Numbered from the stretch's first letter, positions 9,036 to 18,660 are shown. The stretch: DNA of 64,000 nt from Haloferula helveola (GCF_037076345.1 NZ_AP024702.1:1984001-2048000); one strand, 5' to 3'. Numbers and translations are program-made. The notes: generated from the letters alone by a model not told the origin.

Positions 9036-12000
9036 TCAAGGAGCCGGAACGGTCACACGGAGTCGGGCGAACTTCGCGGCGTCCGGCGCACGGACGATCG
9101 TCAGCGTCACGGTATCAAAACCGGCCGATGGCGAGTCCTTGACCACCGTCACACCCGGATTGTTCGCTGCAGCCGCATCCGGAACGGCATAAACGTCCGG
9201 CCAGCTCGCGAGCGTGGTGCCGACCTCGATCTCCACCGTGGTCGATCCATCGATCGACGCCTGATCGCGGACGAAGCTGAAGGTCATGTCGCCGCCGGAA
9301 GTGCCGACGGTCGGCAATTTGTCGAGGTCGTTGGTCGAGATCAGGCCGCCCAGCACATACTCGACCCCGTTGGTGACACCGTCGCCGTCCTCGTCGAGGG
9401 TGGGATCCGCGTCGGTCGGCGCATTGGTGGCGGCCCAAGCGGCGTAGCCGCCTGTCCCAATGAAGGAGAGCCAAAGCTCCGTGCCGCCGTTGCGCAGCTC
9501 AAGCTCGTAGTCGGGAATCGCCGAATCCAAGCTCAGGGTGCCGCTGATGCCGCCGGTCGCAGTCATCAACTGGTAGTCCGACACGTTGTCCACGGCGCCG
9601 ACGATTTTCACCGTGCCGGTGCCCAGATCGAGAGTGCTGGAGGTGCTGCTCGGTGCGCCAAGGGTGAACTCGACCGAGGCAACACTCGCCACGGTAACGG
9701 CCGAAGCCAAGCTGGCGCCGTCGAGTCCAAGGGTGCCTTCGTTGACCGAAGTGTTGCCGGTGTAGGGGTTGGTGCCGGAAATCACCCAGGTACCGGAATC
9801 CTCCTTGGTCAGGGCAACCGCGGCCGTGCCGTTGTCGCCAATCTCCGAGGCAAATGTGTTGGCGCCGGTGTTGGTGCCGCCGAGAACCAGCGTGCGGGTC
9901 TGATCGACGGTGCCGTAGGCGATGGGATCCGTGTTCGAGAAGGTCACGGTTTCCGCAGGATTGGTGGCGTTGTTGCGAATGGCGCCGGAAGCTGCATCAG
10001 TGGTACGGCCGATCTGGAGCAAACGGTTGGTCGAGGATGCGGCGGCGCCGCCGTCGATGTAGAGCAGTTCGGCATCGTCGAGTGTGATGCTCACCGCACC
10101 CGGGGTCGCTGCCAGCGCCGAGCCAATGGAGGATGGAACCCCCAGATCTGAAAAGCGCGTGCCGGCCAAGGCTCCACCCGCGATCAGGATCTTGGAGAAT
10201 GCATCAGTAGCGCCGCCAGTGCCTTTGAAAACCAAGGTGCCTGTGCCTTCCTTGATGAAGGTGGTATTGGCATTGTCCGCTGCCGGAGAGAGCAGATTGC
10301 CTTCGAAGGTCACCGTGGTCGACCCGGCGACAACCGCGGTCCGATTGGTGGCACCACCGGCGCGCGTCAGGTCGCCGGTGAATGTCAGATCGCCCGTGCC
10401 GATGGCATCGCCGAAGGTGATTCCTCCTCCGGCAGCGTTGGTGGTTACGGTCTTGGTGAAAGTCAGCGGCGTTCCGTCTGCCGAAGCGAAGGTGACGTTG
10501 TTGGCGTTGAAGCTGTTGCTGATGATCTGCCCGTTGTTCCCGGCGGAGGCAGAAGAAGCCACGCGCACGGTGCCGTTTCCTAGCGCCAGAGAACCTCCGA
10601 ACGTGTTCGTTCCAGCGAGCACCAAGACGCCGCCTCCATCCTTGGTCAGGCCGAAGGAGCTGGCCCCATCATCGATGTCTCCGGTGAATATCAGGCTGGA
10701 AGTGCCAACAGTCTGGCCGATCGCGCTGGTGATCGTGCGGCCTCCCGTGAGAGTCACCGGACCCGTGAATGTCAGGTTCTTCTCACTCGTCGCGGTGACG
10801 CCGGTCAGGTTGCCGGAGAGAACGACCGGATTGCCGATTGTCGTGTCGGCCGTGTTGGTCGACCGCATCGAAATGCCGCCGATCGTGAGCGTGCCGGTGC
10901 CGAAGGGCCCACTCGTCGGGCTGCCCGCCGGACCCGTGGAACTCACGGTCGGAATGAACACGCCCGAACCACCGAGCACGGTGCCCCCGGAGTAGGTGCT
11001 GGCTCCTCGGAAAATGAAATTGTCCGCGGAAGAACCGGTCGTTTCCAGTCCGCCGCCGCCTGCCACGAGACCAGCCATATCGAAGGTGCTGCCGCTGTTG
11101 TCCAGCGTCAGCGTGGTGCCACCGTCGAGCGTTACCGCACCATCAAAGATCACCGAACCGAGGCCGTTGGTCGTCCGGATGGTGTTCGTGTCGGTGCTGC
11201 CGGCAGCAACCGTGATGGCATTGGAGTAGGTGCCATCCACACTGAAGATCGAGGTCGCTGAAGCGGTCCCTCCGTTGTCGAACGCGAGTGCCCCCGAACC
11301 CAGGGCAGAGGCCGAATCGAATACCACCGTGCCGGAATTCACGGTGATCCCGCCGGAGTGGGTGCTGGTTCCGTCCAATGTCAGCGTGCCGCTCCCTGTC
11401 TTCTGCAGACCGAGAATCGCGCTGGCACCACTATTCTGGAGCGTGCCGCTGAAGACGGTCGATCGATCATCATCCCCTGCGATGAGCGTCGCCGTGGTGG
11501 AGCCCGCCGTGTTGTCGATCACTCCGCTTCCGAGCAGACCGTTGATCGTATCGGAATACCCGTTCAGATCCAGCGTTCCGCTGACCGACACGTCGCCGCT
11601 GCCGGTGCCGTTGGGAATGACGTCGGCGGCGCCGAGTTGGAGGATGCCGGAGCTGATGGTCGTGTCGCCGCCGAAGGTGTTGGCTCCCGACAAGACGACC
11701 GTGCCGTCGCCTGTCAACTCGATCCCGGGACTGCCGGAGATGGCGCCTGCGATGCTCAGGGTTCGGCCCGAGGCCACATTCAAGATCTCTCCATCCGTCA
11801 AGGCCAGGCCGCTGTTGATGCTCAGGTCGACGGTAGCGCTGCCCATGTCAATCACGGTGCCGCTCACTCCATAACCATTGAGTGTCAGGATGTTTCCTCC
11901 ACCGATGGTCACATCGCCGCCGGGATCCTGAACCGCGATGGCATTCCATTCCTGGTCGGTACCGAGCACGGTGCTGTTGCTGCCGGTCACGGTGCTGTCC

Positions 12001-15000
12001 CACAGTCCGGTGTCGATCGGCCCGGGAGCGATTCCCCCGACCCAGCTGCTGCCGAGGTTGAGGTCGTCGGTATCGTCGTCCTTCACAAGCGGCGCCGGGG
12101 CGGTGCCCGTCAGCACGACACCTCCTGCACGGCCGGCATCTCCGCCGCTGTAGTCATACAGGATCTCTTCATAGAGTCCCCCGTCGGTATCGAAGCTGAC
12201 TTCAGCCACAAAGAACTCACATCGGTTGGCGGCGCGCCCATTGCCACCGACACCAACGGAATGCACATCACCGAGAACAACGTCGGGGTGCAACCCGTCG
12301 ACGTCCCTCATGACCACATTGACCGAGGGAGTGTTGTTGAAATCGCCGTAGAAGATGTAAGCCGTGCCCGATGCCAGGCCGGAGATGTCGATGGTGCCGC
12401 TGACTTGGTTGAACGAACGGTAACCCGCCACGTTCTTATCCTGCGTCGTCGCACCCTCCGCGGCTTCGTCAGCAGGAAGGTTCAGATTCGCGCCGGGATC
12501 CGTCGCGTTCCAGAACTTGAGCTGATCCTGACCGAAGGAGTCGAATTCAGTATCGGTCGTGGTGTAGGAAACCCGTCCGCCGCTCTCTTCCGAGAAGCTC
12601 AGCACATTATCGGGACTTCCACCGTAGAATGCCCATCCAAGGATCGGTCCGGTGAACGGCCGTGTGTAAGGTGGGATGGCGGCATCCAAAGCATCGAGCG
12701 CGATGTAGGAGCCGTAGCCCGCATTGTTCGAGTTCACCGAAACGTGATAGAAATCTGCCGGTGTGGTGTCGCCCCAGAGGTTGTCTCCCGCTGCGATCGT
12801 GTCGAATTCCTCGCTGGCGAGTGTTTCCTGGAAATCGAGAGCCAGGCTGCCGGAATTGGAGACAAATGGGAGCACATCGATGATGGCGGAATCCTGGATT
12901 GCCGCGGACGTGTCGAGTTCGTTGCCCGAGAGATCCTCGATGTTGGTCAGCGCGTTGACCTGCAGCTGAATGGTGCCGATGGAAGTCGGTGATACCACCA
13001 CCTCATAGACACTGCCGGAAACCGGAGTCACACTGTCGACCGTGATGCCGGCGGTTCCGTTATTGGAAAAATCGCCGACGTCGACGGTGGAAGCATTCAG
13101 GTCCTCACTGAAGGTCAGGGTGTAGGTCACCGAATCGTTGTCGAAGACCTGACCGCCGGGCTTGTTGTTGGCGAAGCTGTCCAGGGTCGGAGGGATTCCT
13201 TCGACGGAGAAGTTCCAGGTGTCGGCGTCGAAAATACCTGCGAAGGTGTTCCCTGCCTCGTCTTCGATCGCACCGTCATCGATCTCGATATGGTAATCCT
13301 TGCCGCCGATCAGGACGACCGCGGGGGTGATCGTAAGCGTCGCTCCGGAGACGGAAAGCTGGCTGGCGTCCGTGACCACATCGATCGTGGTCGTCACAAG
13401 GTCCGTCTCATTGACGATGCGGATCTCACCGGTGCCGAGCTGGATGGCCTCGGTGAACTCGACGACCAAATCGCCGGTAAGCACGACGGCCGGGTCATCA
13501 TCGGCCGGGCTGAGTGTGACCACTTCGGGGTCCAATGTGTCCGGGGCGGTGAGCCGGTCGTAACTTGCCTGAACCTGCCCGGCGGTGAGCACCAGATCGT
13601 TGTACAGTCGGACCAAGGCAATCTGGCCATCGAAGGACTCGGTGCTGGCCTGATTGTTTCCGCGTCCACCCGTGTTCACTCCCCCGCGCGTGCCGAAACC
13701 GGCCGGATCCCCGCCGGACCAATCCGTGTCGTCGGCTACCGATCCGACGTCGATGCCATTGATGTAAAGCGTGGTTGCCCCCGGCTGGGTGCGGGTCACC
13801 ACCGCCTGAATGAATTCCGAAGTGGGAGTCGTGGCGTCGTCAATGACGTCGAGAGCGTCGGCGACAAGGTCGTAGGTGATGAGCGGGTCGTTGTTGTCCT
13901 GGCCACAAACAAGCGAGTTGTTGTCGATGAACAGCCCGAGCCCGGTGCCGCCACCATCCTCGAAAATGATCTGCCCGTTCGTCGGGCTGTCGCCTGCGAG
14001 GAGATCGTCGGGCTTGAACCAGACCTCAAGGGAGATTGCATTGTTCGACCAATCCCCGGGCGCATTCTGGAAAGACCGGGCAGTGGTCGTGTCAGAGTCG
14101 ACCAGCAGGGCTCCCGCCTCATTCTCAGTGGATCCTCCCGGGAAATCGTAAGCGTGGCTGAGCAAGGTGCCCGAACCGACGATGACCTCACGCGTCACCG
14201 CCGGGGAGTCGTCGAGGAGAAGACCGAGCCCCGAAGGATTGCCGGAGGCGATGTCTTCCCAGAATTCGTCGCCATCCGTGTCGGTGCCCGCGTCGACGGA
14301 GAAGGATCCGACCATCGCATTGAAGTTGCCGACGATCTCCTTGCCGCTGAGTGCCTTCCCACCCCAGACGCGGAACACCGAGACCTCACCTTCGAACTCA
14401 CCGTTGGTGATGTTGTCGACGAAGCTGTCGTTGGCGTCTCCGAAGCCGGATCCGTTCGATCCACTCCAGTCCGGGATGTCCAGGTTGTCGTTGTCGTTGG
14501 TCGCATCCGCATCCGGATTGGCCGAAAGGTTGTCGTCGATCAGCACGCCATCGACCCAGATCTGCATCACATCGATTCCTCCGGCGGCACCGTCCCTTTC
14601 GTAAACACAGGTAACTTGGTGGAATTCCGTCGTATCGATCACTGCCCGAACCGTTTGGATCTGAGCGCCGTTTCCACCATCAATGGTGAAGTTGATCGTA
14701 CCCGAATTGTCCGAATCCACGCCCTTGTCATACCAGATCGCATAGCCCGTACCGGAGCCACCACTCTCCGTGATGCACTGGGCTGCCGCGTCTCCGGTAT
14801 CTGCAGGTTTGATCCAAAGCTCCCAAGTCGTCGCCGTGGCGCTGCTCCCTGAGCCGTCACCGTATTGGTTGTCCCAAGTCGGATTGTCGCTGTCGGCGGT
14901 TCCCGTCCCGTCGAAGCTGTAGGCCCAGGTGATGCCGGCAAAGGCGGTCGTGACATTCACCAAGGTCACATCGGCGCCGAAATCCAGGTCCTTCGAACTG

Positions 15001-15188
15001 TCGGTGGTCAGGGAGTTCCAATTGGCGCTATCGACCCCACTGAGAGGATCATTGGCGTCGAAGTTCAGCGACAGGCCGGGCGCCAGCTGGGCGTGCGCAG
15101 CCGCCGAGGTCAGGCTGACGGCGGCCAAAATCGCGAGACCGGCCGCCGGGGCCTGTCCTCCGACGAAAGAGGGGGTATTCATTTTCAT
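9036..15188 (-). CDS. Giant autotransporter-associated beta-strand repeat (PATR) exoprotein with LamG domains, no beta-barrel
   Basis: The protein has about 2,050 residues from the ATG at 15188, chosen because a signal peptide follows (AAGLAILAAVSLTSAAAHA); an upstream in-frame start at 15314 would add 42 basic residues. Order: two LamG-like/concanavalin-type regions, a Big_5-like Ig domain (VVTLSPADDDPAVVLTGDLV), a second Ig-like region, a lectin-like region, then many passenger-associated repeats over the last third (for example TKDGGGVLVLAGTNTFGG). The end holds DEDGDGVTNGVEYVLGG and an FARLR tail. Classical type V proteins with these repeats end in a membrane barrel; this one does not. 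It is probably a surface fibre or beta-helix adhesin. Export beyond the inner membrane must use another route. Confidence 0.85.
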   Translation of the reverse strand: MKMNTPSFVGGQAPAAGLAILAAVSLTSAAAHAQLAPGLSLNFDANDPLSGVDSANWNSLTTDSSKDLDFGADVTLVNVTTAFAGITWAYSFDGTGTADSDNPTWDNQYGDGSGSSATATTWELWIKPADTGDAAAQCITESGGSGTGYAIWYDKGVDSDNSGTINFTIDGGNGAQIQTVRAVIDTTEFHQVTCVYERDGAAGGIDVMQIWVDGVLIDDNLSANPDADATNDNDNLDIPDWSGSNGSGFGDANDSFVDNITNGEFEGEVSVFRVWGGKALSGKEIVGNFNAMVGSFSVDAGTDTDGDEFWEDIASGNPSGLGLLLDDSPAVTREVIVGSGTLLSHAYDFPGGSTENEAGALLVDSDTTTARSFQNAPGDWSNNAISLEVWFKPDDLLAGDSPTNGQIIFEDGGGTGLGLFIDNNSLVCGQDNNDPLITYDLVADALDVIDDATTPTSEFIQAVVTRTQPGATTLYINGIDVGSVADDTDWSGGDPAGFGTRGGVNTGGRGNNQASTESFDGQIALVRLYNDLVLTAGQVQASYDRLTAPDTLDPEVVTLSPADDDPAVVLTGDLVVEFTEAIQLGTGEIRIVNETDLVTTTIDVVTDASQLSVSGATLTITPAVVLIGGKDYHIEIDDGAIEDEAGNTFAGIFDADTWNFSVEGIPPTLDSFANNKPGGQVFDNDSVTYTLTFSEDLNASTVDVGDFSNNGTAGITVDSVTPVSGSVYEVVVSPTSIGTIQLQVNALTNIEDLSGNELDTSAAIQDSAIIDVLPFVSNSGSLALDFQETLASEEFDTIAAGDNLWGDTTPADFYHVSVNSNNAGYGSYIALDALDAAIPPYTRPFTGPILGWAFYGGSPDNVLSFSEESGGRVSYTTTDTEFDSFGQDQLKFWNATDPGANLNLPADEAAEGATTQDKNVAGYRSFNQVSGTIDISGLASGTAYIFYGDFNNTPSVNVVMRDVDGLHPDVVLGDVHSVGVGGNGRAANRCEFFVAEVSFDTDGGLYEEILYDYSGGDAGRAGGVVLTGTAPAPLVKDDDTDDLNLGSSWVGGIAPGPIDTGLWDSTVTGSNSTVLGTDQEWNAIAVQDPGGDVTIGGGNILTLNGYGVSGTVIDMGSATVDLSINSGLALTDGEILNVASGRTLSIAGAISGSPGIELTGDGTVVLSGANTFGGDTTISSGILQLGAADVIPNGTGSGDVSVSGTLDLNGYSDTINGLLGSGVIDNTAGSTTATLIAGDDDRSTVFSGTLQNSGASAILGLQKTGSGTLTLDGTSTHSGGITVNSGTVVFDSASALGSGALAFDNGGTASATSIFSVDGTYSNAITVAAGSTDTNTIRTTNGLGSVIFDGAVTLDGGTTLTLDNSGSTFDMAGLVAGGGGLETTGSSADNFIFRGASTYSGGTVLGGSGVFIPTVSSTGPAGSPTSGPFGTGTLTIGGISMRSTNTADTTIGNPVVLSGNLTGVTATSEKNLTFTGPVTLTGGRTITSAIGQTVGTSSLIFTGDIDDGASSFGLTKDGGGVLVLAGTNTFGGSLALGNGTVRVASSASAGNNGQIISNSFNANNVTFASADGTPLTFTKTVTTNAAGGGITFGDAIGTGDLTFTGDLTRAGGATNRTAVVAGSTTVTFEGNLLSPAADNANTTFIKEGTGTLVFKGTGGATDAFSKILIAGGALAGTRFSDLGVPSSIGSALAATPGAVSITLDDAELLYIDGGAAASSTNRLLQIGRTTDAASGAIRNNATNPAETVTFSNTDPIAYGTVDQTRTLVLGGTNTGANTFASEIGDNGTAAVALTKEDSGTWVISGTNPYTGNTSVNEGTLGLDGASLASAVTVASVASVEFTLGAPSSTSSTLDLGTGTVKIVGAVDNVSDYQLMTATGGISGTLSLDSAIPDYELELRNGGTELWLSFIGTGGYAAWAATNAPTDADPTLDEDGDGVTNGVEYVLGGLISTNDLDKLPTVGTSGGDMTFSFVRDQASIDGSTTVEIEVGTTLASWPDVYAVPDAAAANNPGVTVVKDSPSAGFDTVTLTIVRAPDAAKFARLRVTVPAP

Positions 15189-15489
15189 GGCTGTTCGGAT
15201 ATTGTGGGGCCAGCGATGGTTTCCGCGGCAATTGGCAGAGTTACACGTGATCTTCCTTCGGCTCCGATGAGAACCGAGCATCGCGTTCAATCGATTGCGC
15301 CAAGTAGAAATCAAGAGGAAACCGCTCGATTACTTGTCCCTTTTGGGGTCAAGTCATTGTCATGCTGGACAGAAGGTTTCCTGCACTGAAAAAGCGCGGT
15401 GTTGACCTCAAAGGAAACCCGATCATTCCTCGCAGACTTGACGAATTGCCAAGTCCGGTAGTTATCCCCACTCAAGCGCCCTCAGCTCC
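15189..15489. other. Divergent intergenic region
   Basis: These 301 bases separate the PATR gene (minus) from the EI24-type gene (plus), so both promoters should lie here. I looked for -35/-10 pairs; a TTGACC at about 15401 has no convincing -10 partner. No hairpin, RNA gene or small coding region could be supported. Confidence 0.5.
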
Positions 15490-16296
15490 ATGCTATCCGA
15501 AACTCTCACCGGACTCTCCGTGTACCGCCGAGTGCCCGGCACGCTGCTGAAATACGGACTCTGGCCCTACCAGTTCCTGCCGGCCATCATGAGCCTCGTC
15601 CTGACCATCGGGCTGCTGGTCGGGTTCTACTTCGCCGCCCACGGGACTACCGCCTGGCTCGACGGACTGGTGAACCTCCGGATCGAGTGGCTCGACAAGA
15701 CGGTCAACGCCGGTATCTGGATCCTCACCTTCCTCGCCCTGCTCGCCGCCTTCTTTTTCGTCCACAAGCACCTCGTCCTGATCGTGCTGTCTCCCTTTCT
15801 CGGCAAGATCGCGGAAGAAACGGTGAAGGCCGTGAAGGGCGAAGCCTACGCGCAGTCCCAACTGACCTTCACCCAGTCCCTCGCGCGCAGCACTTGGGTG
15901 AACCTGCACTATTTCGTCCGCGAGCTGCTTACCAACCTGCTGTTCCTGCTTTGCGGGGTCGTCCCGGTGATCGGGTCGGTCGTGTCGGCCGTAGGCATGT
16001 TCGCCACGCAGTCGAAGTTCCTCGGCTACGGCCTGATGGATTTCCCGCTTGAGCACCGGGGCTTCGGGCGTCGCGAGAGTGACCGTTTCGTGAGGAGCCA
16101 CCGCGGCGTCTCGATCGGCCTCGGCGCCGGCTACCTGCTGCTGATGCTCATCCCTTTCATCGGTTGGATGTTCGCCCCGACCTTCGGCACGGTGGCGGGC
16201 ACGCTGAAGGCGCTGGACTTGCTGGACGACGAGGCAAAGACGGGCGCCCCCGGGTCCCCCGACGAGGTCGGAGCCCGTCCGCAAGGTGGTGGCTGA
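15490..16296 (+). CDS. EI24 domain-containing inner-membrane protein
   Basis: This 268-residue protein has four hydrophobic blocks (about residues 32-50, 75-104, 145-170, 207-240) typical of the EI24/CysZ-like family, including the LSPFLGKIAEE sequence between segments. CysZ members are linked to sulfate uptake, but family membership alone does not prove that here, although sulfatases lie nearby. The ATG at 15490 is the first good start. The last residues (250-264) are encoded by an intergenic repeat element, so the C-terminal tail appears to have been replaced or extended by that repeat. The next gene follows 99 bases later on the same strand. Confidence 0.8.
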   Translation: MLSETLTGLSVYRRVPGTLLKYGLWPYQFLPAIMSLVLTIGLLVGFYFAAHGTTAWLDGLVNLRIEWLDKTVNAGIWILTFLALLAAFFFVHKHLVLIVLSPFLGKIAEETVKAVKGEAYAQSQLTFTQSLARSTWVNLHYFVRELLTNLLFLLCGVVPVIGSVVSAVGMFATQSKFLGYGLMDFPLEHRGFGRRESDRFVRSHRGVSIGLGAGYLLLMLIPFIGWMFAPTFGTVAGTLKALDLLDDEAKTGAPGSPDEVGARPQGGG

Positions 16297-16348
16297 GATC
16301 GCCGCTACCCGGCATATTCGGCGGACGAGCGAGGCGCTCGTCCCTACC
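16239..16348. repeat. Composite palindromic repeat, copy 1 (overlaps end of EI24 gene)
   Basis: It contains hairpin A at 16239-16281 (outer arms GACGGG and CCCGTC, CG-rich core) and hairpin B at 16323-16343 (8-bp arms GGACGAGC/GCTCGTCC, loop GAGGC), then CTACC. Hairpin A matches the elements at 59850 and 63757 with paired changes in the stem. Hairpin B matches 27614-27634 with the same loop. Confidence 0.75.
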
Positions 16349-16395
16349 CCTTTTGCTTGCGTCACGTCCCCCGCCTGCTTGCTTCACCCATCCGC

Positions 16396-17187
16396 ATGAC
16401 CGACGAAGCCCCCAAGGCGACCAAGACGCACCAGGAGCATCCGCTCGCCAACATCCTGATCAATGTGCTCGTGCCGGTGCTGGTGCTCAGCTACCTGAGC
16501 AAGGATCCGGCGCTTCAGGAGCAGCTCGGCAAGTCGGCCAAGCCGTGGCACATCGGTCCGCTCAAGGCGCTGATCGTCGCTCTGGTCCTGCCGCTCGGCT
16601 ACGGCGTCTGGCACTTCGCCAAGACCCGCAAGTTCAACTTCTTCTCCGGCCTCGGACTCTTCTCGGTGCTCCTGACCGGCGGCCTGACCCTCTATCTGTG
16701 GAACAAGGACGGCACGGTGAAGGAGAACGCCGGGCTGCTCTTCGGACTCAAGGAGGCCGCCATCCCGCTGGCACTGGGCCTCGCCGTATTTTTCTCAAAA
16801 CGGACCGCCACTCCGCTGCTGAACGTCTTCCTCTACAACGACTCGCTCTTCGACATCCGCAAGATCGAACAGCGGGTCGATGACTCGGACAACCGCGACC
16901 GCTACCGCTCGCTGCTCGATCAGGCCAACGTGATCTTCGCCGGTTCGTTCTTCCTCAGCTCCGCGCTCAACCTCCTGCTCGCGCTGTGGTTCTTCCGCGG
17001 CTTCGACCGCGGCGCCGCCGACGCCCTCGAGGTTTACAACGGCATCATCGGCAAGCTCACCGGCTGGGGCTTCGCCGTGATCGGCATCCCGCTGCTGGCC
17101 ATCATGTTCCTGCTGTTGAAGCGCCTGCTCAAGGGGCTCCACGAGATCACCGGGCTCAAGGAAGAGGAGTTGCTGCTTCCTCGGTGA
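16396..17187 (+). CDS. VC0807-family membrane protein
   Basis: The protein has 263 residues from the ATG at 16396; an in-frame start at 16357 would add 13 residues and is less likely. The pattern NILINVLVPVLVLSYLS, then FNFFSGLGLFSVLLTGG, then KEAAIPLALGLAVFFS is that of the VC0807 family, a group of small polytopic inner-membrane proteins with about five or six segments and no known function. Two hydrophobic segments at the C-terminus (about 190-210 and 225-250) complete the fold. It follows the EI24-type gene on the same strand but a repeat lies between them. A strong inverted repeat sits 7 bases after the stop. Confidence 0.75.
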   Translation: MTDEAPKATKTHQEHPLANILINVLVPVLVLSYLSKDPALQEQLGKSAKPWHIGPLKALIVALVLPLGYGVWHFAKTRKFNFFSGLGLFSVLLTGGLTLYLWNKDGTVKENAGLLFGLKEAAIPLALGLAVFFSKRTATPLLNVFLYNDSLFDIRKIEQRVDDSDNRDRYRSLLDQANVIFAGSFFLSSALNLLLALWFFRGFDRGAADALEVYNGIIGKLTGWGFAVIGIPLLAIMFLLLKRLLKGLHEITGLKEEELLLPR

Positions 17188-17193
17188 TTGGGA

Positions 17194-17244
17194 GAGCGGC
17201 TTTGTAAGCCGCTGCCAGGGGATCGGCGGCTTACAAAGCCGCTC
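17194..17244. terminator. Bidirectional 19-bp inverted repeat between convergent genes
   Basis: Two perfectly complementary 19-base arms (17194-17212 and 17226-17244) lie between the ends of convergent genes at 17187 and 17248. Each arm is itself a small hairpin (GCGGCTT, TGT, AAGCCGC). The arrangement could stop transcription from both sides. It also resembles a dispersed repeat element and has the same architecture as 54241-54302. Confidence 0.65.
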
Positions 17245-17247
17245 CCC

Positions 17248-18660
17248 TCATTTCACCTTCCTGTCCCACGGATTCGCCGCCCGCGGTTCATAGAGCGGTC
17301 GCGCGTCCTTCTCCGGCATCGAGTCGATCACCTTCCGGAACTTTTCGATCGCCTTGAGGTGTTCGGGTTTCTCGCTGCCGAGCAGATTCACCTTCTCGTC
17401 CGGATCCTCCTTCAAGTCGTGGAGCCGGATGATCTCCCGCTCCGATGACACCCACACCTTGAACCGCTTGTCGCGGATCACCCGGGTGGCGAAATCCTTC
17501 ACCCCTCGCACGCCTTTCTCGTCAAGCCGAGCAGGACCGTGACCCAGCGCCATGATCCACTCGCGCTCCGAATCCTTCGCCTTGCCGAGGATCACCGGCG
17601 CGATCGACACGCCATCGACCGTGAGATCCTCCGGCACCTTGCCGCCACCGAGTTCGACGAAGGTCGGCAGCAGGTCGGAGAAATCGGTCAGGGCATCGGT
17701 CTCCACACCGGAAGGAACCAACCCCGGACTGTTCACGATGAACGGCGCGCAGGTGCCCGCTTCGGACTCCTTGCCCTTCTGCCCTTTTACCTTCTTCCCG
17801 TTCCGCGTGCCGACGATCCCACTACCCGAGCCGTTGTCCGTGGTGAAAATGACGATCGTTTTCTCCCGCAAGCCGAGCTCGTCGAGCGCGCTCACCAAAC
17901 GGCCCACCAGCTTGTCGGTGTAGCTCACCATCGCCTTGTGCCTAGCCGCACCGGTTTTCGCATCCGGCTCGTCGGGCGTCGGAACCAACGGCCCGTGGGT
18001 CAGGGCCATCGGAAAGTAGAGGCACATCGGTTCCTCGCGATGCGCCTTCATGAATGCGATCAGCCGGTCGGTGTAGATATCGGGGCCGAACTCACCCTTA
18101 TACGTCCGGCTGCCATCCGGCGTGTTGATGTAGGCATCCTGGTAACGCTCGGCGCTCGCCTTCACACCGCTCTCGTAGCCGGTCCACATCGCCCAGTCGT
18201 CGAAGCCGTGCTTCTTCATCGCCTGCGGTTCGATCCGGAAATCATTGATCTGCCACTTGCCGGCCGCGCAGGTCGCGTAGCCGAGATCCTTCATCAGGCG
18301 CGCGAAGGTCGTGTTCTCGCGCTTCTTCCAGTCGAAGTAGCCGACTCCCCAACGCGGCACGTCCCAGTGGTTCACGTAGCCGTTCCGCCATGGATACTTG
18401 CCGGTCAGCAGCGTCGCCCGTGAAGGGGTGCACTGCGGCATCGAGTAGGCGTTGTGAAACTTCATTCCGCCCGCGGCCAGAGCGTCGATGTTCGGTGTGC
18501 GGATGTCCTCGGCGCCGTAGCAGCTGATCCATTCCTTCCCGAGATCATCGACCATGATGAAGAGGATGTTCGGCTTCTCCGCAGGCGCCTCGGCACCAAG
18601 GACGGACAGTGGCGCGAACACCAGACAGAGCAGCAGATTCAAAAACGGTGCGAATTTCAT
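17248..18660 (-). CDS. Secreted sulfatase (formylglycine type)
   Basis: The protein has 470 residues with a signal peptide (FLNLLLCLVFAPLSVLGA). The alkaline-phosphatase-like fold is shown by PNILFIMVDDLG (metal-binding Asp pair), the modification site C77-T-P-S-R, GKW in the AAGKWQ motif, FTTDNGSGSG, and a C-terminal subdomain. The Cys must be oxidised to formylglycine for activity; no maturation enzyme is encoded in the window. The natural substrate is unknown, probably a sulfated polysaccharide. Its start is 12 bases after the stop of the sulfatase gene at 18673, so the two are likely co-transcribed. Confidence 0.9.
   Translation of the reverse strand: MKFAPFLNLLLCLVFAPLSVLGAEAPAEKPNILFIMVDDLGKEWISCYGAEDIRTPNIDALAAGGMKFHNAYSMPQCTPSRATLLTGKYPWRNGYVNHWDVPRWGVGYFDWKKRENTTFARLMKDLGYATCAAGKWQINDFRIEPQAMKKHGFDDWAMWTGYESGVKASAERYQDAYINTPDGSRTYKGEFGPDIYTDRLIAFMKAHREEPMCLYFPMALTHGPLVPTPDEPDAKTGAARHKAMVSYTDKLVGRLVSALDELGLREKTIVIFTTDNGSGSGIVGTRNGKKVKGQKGKESEAGTCAPFIVNSPGLVPSGVETDALTDFSDLLPTFVELGGGKVPEDLTVDGVSIAPVILGKAKDSEREWIMALGHGPARLDEKGVRGVKDFATRVIRDKRFKVWVSSEREIIRLHDLKEDPDEKVNLLGSEKPEHLKAIEKFRKVIDSMPEKDARPLYEPRAANPWDRKVK

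Noticed and set aside
15490-16296. Naming the EI24 protein cysZ
   Set aside because: The family resemblance is clear, but there is no sulfate assimilation gene next to it and the C-terminus differs. The name would over-state the evidence.
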